DNA of 63,443 nt from contig NZ_JAHBYG010000022.1 in the NCBI RefSeq assembly GCF_019636075.1, forward strand, positions 1-63,443, given 5' to 3'. Shown piece after piece: positions 24,050 through 32,308 of this stretch. Origin of the DNA: Ferrovibrio sp. (GTDB lineage: Bacteria; Pseudomonadota; Alphaproteobacteria; Ferrovibrionales; Ferrovibrionaceae). How positions within the stretch are numbered: the stretch's first letter is position 1; each line of letters opens with the position of its first letter. A model generated the notes under the pieces. That model had not been told where the DNA came from and did not search any database. It saw nothing but the letters and a program-made list of their open reading frames with translations. A program made the translations under genes and the position numbers.

Positions 24050-27000
24050 ATGCTGATCAAACATCCGCGAGCGGATATGGGCGCTGCGGCGCAGGCGGCG
24101 CCCAGTCAGTCGGCCATCGACCGGGCCGAAGCCGAGGCGGCAGAACTGATCGGCCTGCCGGCGCTGGAGCGCAAGCGGCGGATCATCCTGGCGGCTGGCG
24201 GCGGGCTCAGCCTGCTCTGGCTGTTGATCGCCTTCAGCTATATTCAGGTTTCCATCGGCTGGGAAAATCTTTGGCATGCGCTGCCCCATGAATTGGGCGC
24301 CTTTGCCGCCGGCATTGCCGCGCCGCTGGCTTTTCTGTGGTTGGCCATCATCAGTGTCACGCGCGGCCAGCAGGCCAGGCTGAGCGGCGCTGCGCTGCAT
24401 CAGATACTGCTCGATCTCACCTATCCCACGCCGGAAGCCGAGCGCCGTGTCTCGGCGCTGGCCAATGCGCTGCGCCGCCAGGCGCGCGAGATGGAAGAGG
24501 CTGCCCAAAGCGCCACCGACAAAGTGCTGGCCCTGGGCCAGACCATGGCCAGCCAGCAGGAAGCGCTGCTGGATGCCACCCGCAGCATCGATGGCGCGGT
24601 GGCCAGCGGTGCGCGTGAGCTGACCCAGACGCTGGGTAATTCGCAGCGCGCCCTGATCGCGGCGGCAGAGAACCTGAACACCGATCTCGACAATACGGTG
24701 AAGGGCCTGGCTTCGCGTTTCCAGGAACAATCCGGCGTGTTGCTGGCGGCCGCCGAGCAGGTAGGCCGCGAGATGGAAAACAAGGTATCCGGCCTTGGCC
24801 ACACCGTGAGTGGCCAGGCGCAGATTCTGCTGCAGGCCGCCGATGTGATCCTGCGCGAAGTGGAGAATGCGCGCGGCGTATTCCAGGGCAAGGCGGCCGA
24901 GATCGCCCGGATCAGCGGCGCCATCCAGTCGCAGAACGACCGTGTCGAGGAATTGTCGCGCCGCCATGGCGAGTTGATGGACCGTGCCGTGGAGCGCGCC
25001 GCCGAGGTGGCGCAGGCCATCGCCGGCCAGCTTGAACATAAAATCGCCACGCTGGAACAGGCGGTGGCCCAGGCCAGCGAACAGGCCCAGCGTATCGGCA
25101 CCGGCTTTGCCGACAGCGCCAACACACTCACCACCGCTGCCGAACTCACCGCCGCGCGTGCCCAGGCCGCCGGCGAAAGCTTCAGCCGTGAAACCCTGGG
25201 TTTCCAGGCCGCCACGCAACGCGCGATCCAGACCGCCGAAGCCGCCGGCACCGTGCTGCGCGAGCGTATGCGCGAAGTGGATCAATCCACCAATGCCGCC
25301 ATCACCAAGCTGCGCGATGTGGGCGAGACCGTGCGCGCCGAGGTGGGCCTGCTGGACGACAAGGGCGGTCGCGTGGCCGAACGCCTGATCAATGCCGGCG
25401 AGACCATGCGCGAACGCACGCAGACGCTTGAGCAGGCCGGTGCCGCCGCTACCCGCCAGGCCGAAGCCTTTGCCGTGGCCTCTACCCAGGCCGAACAGCG
25501 CCTGCGCCTGACCGGCGATCTTGTGCGCCATCAGACAGACCAGCTCAGCCATGCCGCCGAACTGGCCGAGCAACGCCTGGCCGGTGCGGGCGAGAGTATG
25601 CGCCGCGAAGGCGCCAGCCTGTCTGCCAACATGCAGAAGCTGTCGGAACAGGCGTTGGAAATCGGCGACCGCATGGCCGACCGCGCCCGTGCGCTGGAGG
25701 CTGCCGGCAATGCCGTGCTGGCCAAGGCCGATACCGCCGATACCCAACTCAAGCAGCGCGTGGAAAGCCTGGGCAATGCCGGCCGCGAGGCCCTGGCGCT
25801 GGCCTCCAGCGTGCAGGAAACCATGGTTCAGGCCAATCAGCTGATCGCTCAGGCGATCCAGCATGGCGATGCCCATGTGGATGCCGCCGGCCAGATGCTG
25901 CGCAAGCATGCCGAGACGCTGGAAAACACCACCCAAGGCATTGCCAGCCATTTGCAGCGCACAGGCGATACCGTGCGCGAGCAGGTGGACGAACTCGACC
26001 GTGCCGCCCAGCGCACGGCGCAGCGTTTGCGTGCCGCCGGCGAGAGCGCGGGCCAGGATGCCATGCAATTGCAGACCGCCGCCGAACGCACCGCGCAGCG
26101 CCTGCATCAGGTGAGCGAGAGCGCGCAGGAGCAGACCCGCGCATTGGCCGCGAGCGGCGAACGCGCCGCCGTGGAAGCGCAGCTTGCCGGCAGCACGGCG
26201 CAGGCGCGCGCCAAGGATCTGGCCGATCTGGCCGCCGTGGTGGCCAATGCCATGGCGCAACTGGCCGAGCGCGCCACCGAACAGAGCGCGGCTTTGGCCG
26301 ATATGGGCGACCGCGCCAGGCTGGAAGCCGTGGAACTGGCTGCCACCGCCGAACGCGCCAAGGGCAATCTGGATCAGGCCGGCGAAACCGCCCGTGCCCG
26401 CAGCGAGGAATTGTCGGAAGACGAGCGCGCCGTGGTGGGCCGCACGCTGGATCTGCGCGATACGATTCACGATCAGGCCGGTGCACTCACCGATCTGGCC
26501 CGCGAACTCAATCTGCAGGCAGAAAGCATCCGCGAAAGCTTCCGTGGCCGCGTGCAGGAGCTTTCCGAAGCCTCCGACGTTGCCGCCAGCAAGACCGCCA
26601 ATATCGGCGACAGCCTGCGCCGCCAGGCTCAGGAAGTCGCCCGCGTGTCGGATGAAGCCGTGGCGCATGTGGCCCAGGTCGGCGCCACGTTCGATGCCCG
26701 CGCCCGCGAGATCAACCTCGCCGTGGGCAATGCCTCGGCGCGCATCGACGATGCATCCGAGACCCTGCGTGGCCGCACCCGCGAATTGGCCAATGTGGTG
26801 GAAGACGCCATGAAGCAGACCGACCGCATGTCGGATGGCTTCCGCCGCCAGGCCGAGGAAGTCGAGCAACGCGCCGGTCGCGCCTCGGAAAAGGTTGGCG
26901 AGATCAACGACCGCCTGGAACGCACGGCTTCGGAATTCTCGGCCGTGACCGACCGCGCCACCGCGCGCGCCTCGGAGACCGCCGAAATCCTGGCCAAGCG

Positions 27001-27520
27001 TGCACAGGAATTGTCGTCGGCTGCCGCCAAGGCCGCCAGCGAAGCCGCCAATGCCGAAGCCAGCCTGAAGGCCGATGCGGCCGCCTTGGCCGAGGCCGCG
27101 CGTACCGCCAGCATCGAGGCCGATGCCCTGCGCAAGGCCACGGCCGCTTTCCGCGGCGAGCAATTCCTGAAAACCGCCGCCTTCATCACTGGCCATCTGA
27201 ATTCGCTGGCCATCGACATCACCCGGCTGCTGAACCGCGATTTGTCGGAAGACCTGTGGCGGCGTTATTACAAGGGCGAGCGCGGCCTGTTCACCCGCAA
27301 GCTGATCGACCAGCGCGATCTGGACAAGATTCGCGGCAAGTATGAAGGCGAAAGCGAGTTCCGGGATTACGTGGACCGCTACCTGGCCGAATTCGAACGC
27401 GTGCTGGCCGGCGCCAAGGGCGTGGAGCATGAAGAATTGCTGACCTCGGCTTTCGTTACTGCCGATATCGGCAAGGTCTACCTGCTGCTGCGTGAAGCCG
27501 TGGGCAAGAATCGCGGCTGA
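24050..27520 (+). CDS. TipN-like two-TM, very long coiled-coil protein
   Basis: A 1156-residue protein with two N-terminal membrane helices (about residues 43-65 and 85-105), then roughly 900 residues of Ala/Glu/Arg/Gln-rich heptad-type sequence with recurring AGE-x-MR, ERT-AQRL and LARRAEELS-like units, and a globular conserved-looking C-terminus (about 1035-1156: FLKTAAFITGHLNSLAIDI, RRYYKGERGLFTRKL, FRDYVDRYLAEFERVL). The architecture matches Caulobacter TipN, a polar landmark that marks the new pole and influences ParA-driven segregation, but this protein is longer. ATG 24050 has GAGGA upstream; ATG 23978 would add 24 polar residues. Function by homology is not proven here. Confidence 0.75.
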   Translation: MLIKHPRADMGAAAQAAPSQSAIDRAEAEAAELIGLPALERKRRIILAAGGGLSLLWLLIAFSYIQVSIGWENLWHALPHELGAFAAGIAAPLAFLWLAIISVTRGQQARLSGAALHQILLDLTYPTPEAERRVSALANALRRQAREMEEAAQSATDKVLALGQTMASQQEALLDATRSIDGAVASGARELTQTLGNSQRALIAAAENLNTDLDNTVKGLASRFQEQSGVLLAAAEQVGREMENKVSGLGHTVSGQAQILLQAADVILREVENARGVFQGKAAEIARISGAIQSQNDRVEELSRRHGELMDRAVERAAEVAQAIAGQLEHKIATLEQAVAQASEQAQRIGTGFADSANTLTTAAELTAARAQAAGESFSRETLGFQAATQRAIQTAEAAGTVLRERMREVDQSTNAAITKLRDVGETVRAEVGLLDDKGGRVAERLINAGETMRERTQTLEQAGAAATRQAEAFAVASTQAEQRLRLTGDLVRHQTDQLSHAAELAEQRLAGAGESMRREGASLSANMQKLSEQALEIGDRMADRARALEAAGNAVLAKADTADTQLKQRVESLGNAGREALALASSVQETMVQANQLIAQAIQHGDAHVDAAGQMLRKHAETLENTTQGIASHLQRTGDTVREQVDELDRAAQRTAQRLRAAGESAGQDAMQLQTAAERTAQRLHQVSESAQEQTRALAASGERAAVEAQLAGSTAQARAKDLADLAAVVANAMAQLAERATEQSAALADMGDRARLEAVELAATAERAKGNLDQAGETARARSEELSEDERAVVGRTLDLRDTIHDQAGALTDLARELNLQAESIRESFRGRVQELSEASDVAASKTANIGDSLRRQAQEVARVSDEAVAHVAQVGATFDARAREINLAVGNASARIDDASETLRGRTRELANVVEDAMKQTDRMSDGFRRQAEEVEQRAGRASEKVGEINDRLERTASEFSAVTDRATARASETAEILAKRAQELSSAAAKAASEAANAEASLKADAAALAEAARTASIEADALRKATAAFRGEQFLKTAAFITGHLNSLAIDITRLLNRDLSEDLWRRYYKGERGLFTRKLIDQRDLDKIRGKYEGESEFRDYVDRYLAEFERVLAGAKGVEHEELLTSAFVTADIGKVYLLLREAVGKNRG

Positions 27521-27528
27521 GCCGGCCG

Positions 27529-28380
27529 ATGGCCATGGTCGATCTCCGCGACTGGGTGGGGCGCAGCGAAACCCGCACGGACACGCTGCGACCGGAGATC
27601 GTGCAGGCGCTGAACGCCGCGCTGGGGCGTGAGGATGTATTGCTGCCGGGCACGCCGCTGCCAGCCTTGCGCCATTGGCTGTATTTTCTCGACATGCAGC
27701 CGCGTGATGCACTGGGCCGCGATGGGCATGCCAGGCTCGGCGGCTTTCTGCCCGATGTGTCGGCCTATTGGGGCATGCCGGCGCGGCGCATGTGGGCCGG
27801 CAGCCGGATCGATTTTCAAGCGCCGCTCTGGCTGTGCGAACCGGTAACGCGCCGCAGCAGCATCGAAAGCATCAGCGAAAAGCAGGGCCGTGCCGGCAAG
27901 CTGGTTTTCGTGACCGTGCGCCATGAAATCTTCGATGCTGCCGACCGGCTGGCGATCACCGACCGGCACGATATCGTGTATCGGCCCGATGATGCGCTTC
28001 CGGCGCCAGCCGAAGCCGCGCCGCTGCAGGCCACGCTGCTGCGCAGCTTCACAGCCGATCCGGTGTTGCTGTTCAGATATTCGGCGCTGACCTGGAATGG
28101 CCATCGCATCCATTACGACCGCGATTACGCCCGCGATACCGAGGGCTATCGCGGGCTGGTGGTGCATGGCCCGCTGCTGGCCAGCCTGCTGGCCGATCTG
28201 GCGCAGGATGCGCAACCTTTGCGCCCCATGCGGCATTTCACATTCCGGGCCCGTCGTCCGGTGATGGACGGCACCGATTTCACCCTATGCGGCCAACCCG
28301 TAAGCGACGATGCCACACATCTGTGGATTGCCGATGCGGATGGCAATCTGGCAATGCAGGCGGAAGCGCAATTCCTATGA
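27529..28380 (+). CDS. MaoC/HTD2-like (FAS1-like dehydratase domain) acyl-CoA hydratase
   Basis: A 283-residue double-hotdog enzyme resembling the COG3777 group (mesaconyl-C4-CoA hydratase and HTD2). The first half has WLYFLDMQPRDALGRDGH. The second carries the hydratase-like FRYSALTWNGHRIHYDRDYA with catalytic Asp/His candidates, and GLVVHGPLLASLL. It hydrates or dehydrates an acyl-CoA; the substrate is not determinable. Its stop overlaps the ATG of the next gene (ATGA), so it is coupled to a thioesterase and may act in the same acyl-CoA route. Confidence 0.78.
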   Translation: MAMVDLRDWVGRSETRTDTLRPEIVQALNAALGREDVLLPGTPLPALRHWLYFLDMQPRDALGRDGHARLGGFLPDVSAYWGMPARRMWAGSRIDFQAPLWLCEPVTRRSSIESISEKQGRAGKLVFVTVRHEIFDAADRLAITDRHDIVYRPDDALPAPAEAAPLQATLLRSFTADPVLLFRYSALTWNGHRIHYDRDYARDTEGYRGLVVHGPLLASLLADLAQDAQPLRPMRHFTFRARRPVMDGTDFTLCGQPVSDDATHLWIADADGNLAMQAEAQFL

Positions 28381-28808
28381 CCCATGCCCAGACGATGCCG
28401 CCAGATGGCTTTATGCCGCTGGTGATGCATAGCGATTTTGTCGATCTCACGGGGCCGTATTTCTACCGGCCGCTTGCCGATGGCGGTGTCCGCTATGGCT
28501 TTCTCACCGACAAGCGGCATACCAATACCAATGGGCTGCTGCATGGCGCCGCCTATATGGGCTTTGCCGATACGATCATGGGCCATGCGGTACGCGAGCA
28601 AGTCGGTCGCAACTGCGCCACGGTGTCGCTGCATTCGCATTTCGTCGGCTCGGCCAGGCCGGGTGGCTGGCTGGAGGCCGATCTGACCATCACGCGCGTT
28701 ACCCGGTCGCTGGCCTATCTTACCGTGGATATCAGCGATGCCGGCCAGGTGCTGCACACCGCCAGCGGCGTGTTCAAGCTGTTTGGCGACTTGCCGCCCG
28801 TGCGTTGA
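28377..28808 (+). CDS. PaaI-family hotdog thioesterase
   Basis: A 143-residue single-hotdog acyl-CoA thioesterase. The segment NGLLHGAAYMGFADTIMGHAV is the PaaI/ACOT13 signature (HG turn followed by a catalytic Asp on the hot-dog helix). Start ATG 28377 overlaps the upstream hydratase stop. It ends 5 bases from the convergent aspA stop. Substrate unknown. Confidence 0.83.
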   Translation: MTHAQTMPPDGFMPLVMHSDFVDLTGPYFYRPLADGGVRYGFLTDKRHTNTNGLLHGAAYMGFADTIMGHAVREQVGRNCATVSLHSHFVGSARPGGWLEADLTITRVTRSLAYLTVDISDAGQVLHTASGVFKLFGDLPPVR

Positions 28809-28813
28809 GGCGC

Positions 28814-30238
28814 CTACTTCCGCCCGCGTTTGCGCGGCGAGGTCATGGCCACCAGGTCGAGGATGTCGTCGAGCTTGTCGGCATCGATCCAGCCTTTTTC
28901 CAATGTCAGTTCACGCACCGTCTTGCCGGATTTGAGCGCTTCCTTGGCCAGTTGGGCGGCGCGTTCATAGCCGATATAGGGGTTGAGCGCGGTGACGATG
29001 CCGATACTGGCTTCCACATGCTTGCGGCAATCGTCGCGGTTGGCGGTGATGCCGCGCACGCACAGCGTGGTGAGGCTATTTGTGGCGCGCACCAGCAATT
29101 GCAGGCTGCCCATCGTGTTATGCACGATGACCGGCTCCATCACGTTGAGCTGCAATTGGCCGGCCTCTGCGGCCATGGTCACGGTCATGTCGTTGCCGAT
29201 CACCTGGAAGCAGACTTGATTGACAACTTCCGGGATCACCGGATTGACCTTGCCTGGCATGATCGATGAACCCGGCTGCATCGGCGGCAGGTTGATTTCG
29301 TTCAGGCCGCCGCGCGGGCCGGATGAAAGCAGCCGCAGATCGTTTGATATCTTGGAGAGCTTAACGGCCACGCGTTTGAGCATGCCGGAATAGAGCACGA
29401 AGGCGCCCATATCCCAGCTGGCTTCGATCAGATTGGCGGCGCGCACCATTTCGATGCCGCTCACCCGCGCCAGTTCCTCGATGGCCAGGCTGGAATATTC
29501 CGGATCTGTGTTGATGCCGGTGCCCACGGCCGTGCCGCCGAGATTGATTTCGCGGAACAGCCGCACGACTTCCTCTCCGCGTGCGACATCTTCCTTGATG
29601 TTGATGGCGAAGGCCTCGAATTCCTGGCCCAAGGTCATCGGCACGGCATCCTGCAACTGGGTGCGTCCGAGTTTGACGATATCGGCGAATTCGACGCTGC
29701 GTTGGCGGAATTCATAGGCCAGGTTTTCCAGCGCGCGGGTAAGCTCGGCATGGCTGAGCAGGGTTGCCAGACGCACCGCCGATGGATAGGCATCGTTGGT
29801 AGATTGCGACAGGTTCACATCGTCGTTGGGATGCAGATAGGCGTATTCGCCCTTCTGATGCCCCATGATTTCCAACGCGCGATTGGCAATCACTTCATTG
29901 GCATTCATGTTGGTGGAGGTGCCTGCGCCGCCCTGGAACACATCGATGGTGAACCAGTCATGCAGCTTGCCGGCGATCAGTTCATCGCAGGCCGCAGCAA
30001 TCGCTTCGCATTTTGCCAGCGGCAGATAGCCAAGCTTGGCGTTGGCCAAGGCGCAGGCCTTCTTCACCATGCCGAAAGCGCGGATCAGGTTCGGATAATG
30101 ATTGAGGCCGATGCCGGAGATGCGGAAATTCTCAAGCGCGCGCTGGGTCTGGATGCCGTAATAGGCATCGGCGGGAATTGCCTTCTCGCCCAGCGAATCA
30201 TGTTCGAGCCGCGTTGCGGCCCCGGTTTGCTCTGTCAT
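28814..30238 (-). CDS. aspA: Aspartate ammonia-lyase
   Basis: Deaminates aspartate to fumarate. A 474-residue member of the fumarase/aspartase superfamily, with the SS-loop signature GSSIMPGKVNPVIPEVVNQV and other substrate-binding blocks (GGAGTSTNMNANEVIANRA; NLSQSTNDAYPSA; GRTQLQDAVPMTLGQEF). The FQVIGND and NTNEV-type features favour aspartase over class II fumarase, but functional assignment within the superfamily carries some uncertainty. The 155-base upstream gap contains a long hairpin (30340-30381). Confidence 0.87.
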   Translation of the reverse strand: MTEQTGAATRLEHDSLGEKAIPADAYYGIQTQRALENFRISGIGLNHYPNLIRAFGMVKKACALANAKLGYLPLAKCEAIAAACDELIAGKLHDWFTIDVFQGGAGTSTNMNANEVIANRALEIMGHQKGEYAYLHPNDDVNLSQSTNDAYPSAVRLATLLSHAELTRALENLAYEFRQRSVEFADIVKLGRTQLQDAVPMTLGQEFEAFAINIKEDVARGEEVVRLFREINLGGTAVGTGINTDPEYSSLAIEELARVSGIEMVRAANLIEASWDMGAFVLYSGMLKRVAVKLSKISNDLRLLSSGPRGGLNEINLPPMQPGSSIMPGKVNPVIPEVVNQVCFQVIGNDMTVTMAAEAGQLQLNVMEPVIVHNTMGSLQLLVRATNSLTTLCVRGITANRDDCRKHVEASIGIVTALNPYIGYERAAQLAKEALKSGKTVRELTLEKGWIDADKLDDILDLVAMTSPRKRGRK

Positions 30239-30339
30239 GGATTCGGCCCTTTAGCTGCACGACGACCCGCATCGCCATTCTGCCTCAAAAGCATTGCCGC
30301 CGCGAGGGTTTGCGGCGCGATGAGACAGGTGCAGATAGC

Positions 30340-30381
30340 GAGACGCGGTATAAGGCAGTATTGCTGTCTTATCTGTGTCTC
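30340..30381 (-). promoter_or_regulatory. Long imperfect hairpin between an SDR gene and aspA
   Basis: GAGAC (30340-30344) pairs with GTCTC (30377-30381). Inside, ATAAGGCAG (30350-30358) pairs with CTGTCTTAT (30364-30372) with one G-U, around a TATTG loop. It follows the SDR stop and precedes the aspA start by about 100 bases on the same strand, so it may be an SDR terminator or part of an aspA leader; no U-tract is obvious. Confidence 0.5.
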
Positions 30382-30393
30382 ACCGCCTTGCGG

Positions 30394-31269
30394 TCACACA
30401 GTGCGCTTGGCTTTATCCTTGGCATTGGTGGCTTCGATACTGGCGCGCACCTCGCGCCAATCTGCATCGCTCAAATCCAGCAACGCACCGAAGCCGGCCG
30501 CCGAATTGAGCCATTGCCCGCCATCGATGGCGATGGTTTCGCCGTTGATGTAGCGGGCGCCATCGGCGATCAGGAATACTGCCAGATTGGTCAATTCCTC
30601 CATCTCGCCCACCCGCTGCATCGGGATTGCCTGGATCATCCGGCGTTCCAGTTCCGGCGTGGGGGCCAGCCGCTTGGTCATGCCTTCGGTGGGGAAGGGG
30701 CCTGGCGCGATGGCATTCAGCCGGATGCCCTTGGGGCCCCATTCCACTGCCAGGCTCTGGGTCATGGCCGCAACGCCGGCCTTCGACATCGCCGACGGCA
30801 CCACGAAGGCCGAACCGGAGCGCACCCAGGTGGTGACGATCGACACCACGCTGGCGCGATGGCCGGCATTGATCCAGCGCTTGCCGCAGGCCTGGGTGAC
30901 ATAGAAGCTGCCATGCAGCACGATATTGGCGATGGCATCGAAGCCGCGTGGGCTGAGTTCGTCGGTGCGGGCGATGAAATTGCCCGCCGCATTGTTGATC
31001 AGTGCGTCCAGCGGGCCGGTGCGAAAGATATCCTCCACCATTTCATCCACTGCCTGGGCCACGCGGATATCGCAAGTACGATAATGAATCGTGCCGCCGG
31101 TCTCGGCCGCCAGTTCGGCAGCGGTTTCAGCCAGCACGGCTTCGCGGCGACCGCAGATGAAAACCTCGGCCCCGAGTTGCATGAAATGCCGGCTCATCGC
31201 TTTTCCCAACCCGGTGCCGCCGCCGGTTACCAGGATACGTTTGCCTTGCAAAAGATCGGCGCGAAACAT
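30394..31269 (-). CDS. SDR-family 2,4-dienoyl-CoA reductase-like enzyme
   Basis: A 291-residue short-chain dehydrogenase. The cofactor motif is VTGGGTGLGKAMSRHF, and the NNAAGNF motif follows. The DECR hallmark region AFVVPSAMSKAGV keeps the catalytic Lys but has no Tyr four residues before it, as in mitochondrial/peroxisomal 2,4-dienoyl-CoA reductases, whose catalytic Tyr lies elsewhere. The end GGQWLNS is also DECR-like. A role in beta-oxidation of unsaturated fatty acids is inferred. It is divergent from the next SDR gene. Confidence 0.83.
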   Translation of the reverse strand: MFRADLLQGKRILVTGGGTGLGKAMSRHFMQLGAEVFICGRREAVLAETAAELAAETGGTIHYRTCDIRVAQAVDEMVEDIFRTGPLDALINNAAGNFIARTDELSPRGFDAIANIVLHGSFYVTQACGKRWINAGHRASVVSIVTTWVRSGSAFVVPSAMSKAGVAAMTQSLAVEWGPKGIRLNAIAPGPFPTEGMTKRLAPTPELERRMIQAIPMQRVGEMEELTNLAVFLIADGARYINGETIAIDGGQWLNSAAGFGALLDLSDADWREVRASIEATNAKDKAKRTV

Positions 31270-31341
31270 TGTTCCTCCCGGAGCTTGTTTATGTTCGAGT
31301 TTCGCCTACCCTGTTTATCGCACCGCCAGAGGACAAATGCC

Positions 31342-32115
31342 ATGGATTTGCAGCTCAAGGACAAGATCGCCATCGTAACCGGCGCCAGCAGGGGTATCGG
31401 CCGCGCTATTGCCGAACGGCTGGCCGCCGAGGGCATGAAGCTGGTGCTGGCGGCGCGTTCGGGTGAAGTGCTGGAGCAACTGGCGGCCAACTTGCCCGGC
31501 GAGCATCTGGTTCAAGCGCTTGACCTGCGCGAGCCGGCAGCGGCCAGTGAATTGCTGGCAGTGACGCTGGATCGCTTCGGCGGGCTGGACTTGCTGGTGA
31601 ACAATGCCGGCGCCACCAAGCGCGGCGACTTCCTGCAATTGAGCGACGAGGATTGGAATGACGGCTTCGCGCTGAAATTCTTCGGCGCGATGCGGCTGTC
31701 GCGCGCGGCCTGGCCGCATCTGATGGCCCGGCGTGGCAGTATCGTGAACATCATCGGTATCGGCGGCCGCACCGGCAGCGCCGAGTTCGCCATCGGCGGC
31801 AGCGTGAACGCGGCAGCGATGAATCTCACTAAGGTGCTTGCTGATCGCGGCGTCATCGACGGCGTGCGGGTGAATGCCATCAATCCCGGCGCTATTGCCA
31901 CCGAGCGGTTGCGCGTGCGTATTCGCAACCATGCCAAGGAAACCGGCATATCCGAAGCAGAGGCTGAAAAAGCCATGCCGCGCCTGCTGGCGGTGGAACG
32001 TTTCGGCGAGCCGGTGGAAATCGCCAATACCGTCGCATTCCTGGCATCGGCGCAGGCGGGTTATATCCATGGCGCGATTTTGGATGTGGATGGCGGCGCA
32101 ACGCGCACATTGTAA
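31342..32115 (+). CDS. Atypical SDR lacking the YxxxK catalytic pair
   Basis: A 257-residue short-chain dehydrogenase-like protein. The cofactor site is intact (IVTGASRGIGRAIAERL; LVNNAGATKRGDF). Where SDRs have Y-x-x-S-K this one reads AIGGSVNAAAM, so both the catalytic Tyr and Lys are replaced (Ile and Val by alignment with YGASKAA). The C-terminus ILDVDGGATRTL is family-typical. It may bind NAD(P) without classical catalysis or use other residues. Start ATG 31342 has AGAGGA (31328-31333). Confidence 0.82.
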   Translation: MDLQLKDKIAIVTGASRGIGRAIAERLAAEGMKLVLAARSGEVLEQLAANLPGEHLVQALDLREPAAASELLAVTLDRFGGLDLLVNNAGATKRGDFLQLSDEDWNDGFALKFFGAMRLSRAAWPHLMARRGSIVNIIGIGGRTGSAEFAIGGSVNAAAMNLTKVLADRGVIDGVRVNAINPGAIATERLRVRIRNHAKETGISEAEAEKAMPRLLAVERFGEPVEIANTVAFLASAQAGYIHGAILDVDGGATRTL

Positions 32116-32169
32116 CCGGTATTCACGTCCCGGTGATAAATTTCAAAGGTGGAATTGCCGCCTGGGCTA

Positions 32170-32198
32170 TTGAACCCGAAGGCGTGCTTGCCTAGCAT
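32170..32198 (+). promoter_or_regulatory. Putative sigma70-type promoter for the histidine kinase unit
   Basis: TTGAAC (32170-32175), a 17-base spacer and TAGCAT (32193-32198) form a good housekeeping promoter pattern just upstream of a 27-codon leader ORF and the kinase gene. Confidence 0.45.
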
Positions 32199-32224
32199 CA
32201 TGGGGCAGGAGCGAGGGTATTCGC

Positions 32225-32308
32225 ATGACCCGGGTGTTTGCTTCCCATGATCGCCTTATCCTCACCACAGACACGGATCGTTTCCGATTGCGGGACGGCG
32301 TGCGATGA
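32225..32308 (+). CDS. Possible 27-residue leader peptide coupled to the histidine kinase
   Basis: ATG 32225 opens a 27-codon frame (MTRVFASHDRLILTTDTDRF...) whose TGA (32306-32308) overlaps the kinase ATG at 32305 (ATGA). GAGGG (32213-32217) gives it a ribosome site, whereas the kinase start has none of its own that is clear. Translational coupling is inferred; no homolog is recognised and it could be fortuitous. Confidence 0.35.
   Translation: MTRVFASHDRLILTTDTDRFRLRDGVR

Noticed and set aside
23699..27712. Open frame of 1337 codons on the minus strand opposite the coiled-coil gene
   Set aside because: Its sequence is the low-complexity antisense reading of a high-GC, Ala/Glu/Arg-rich coding repeat; there is no domain and the plus-strand gene explains the region.
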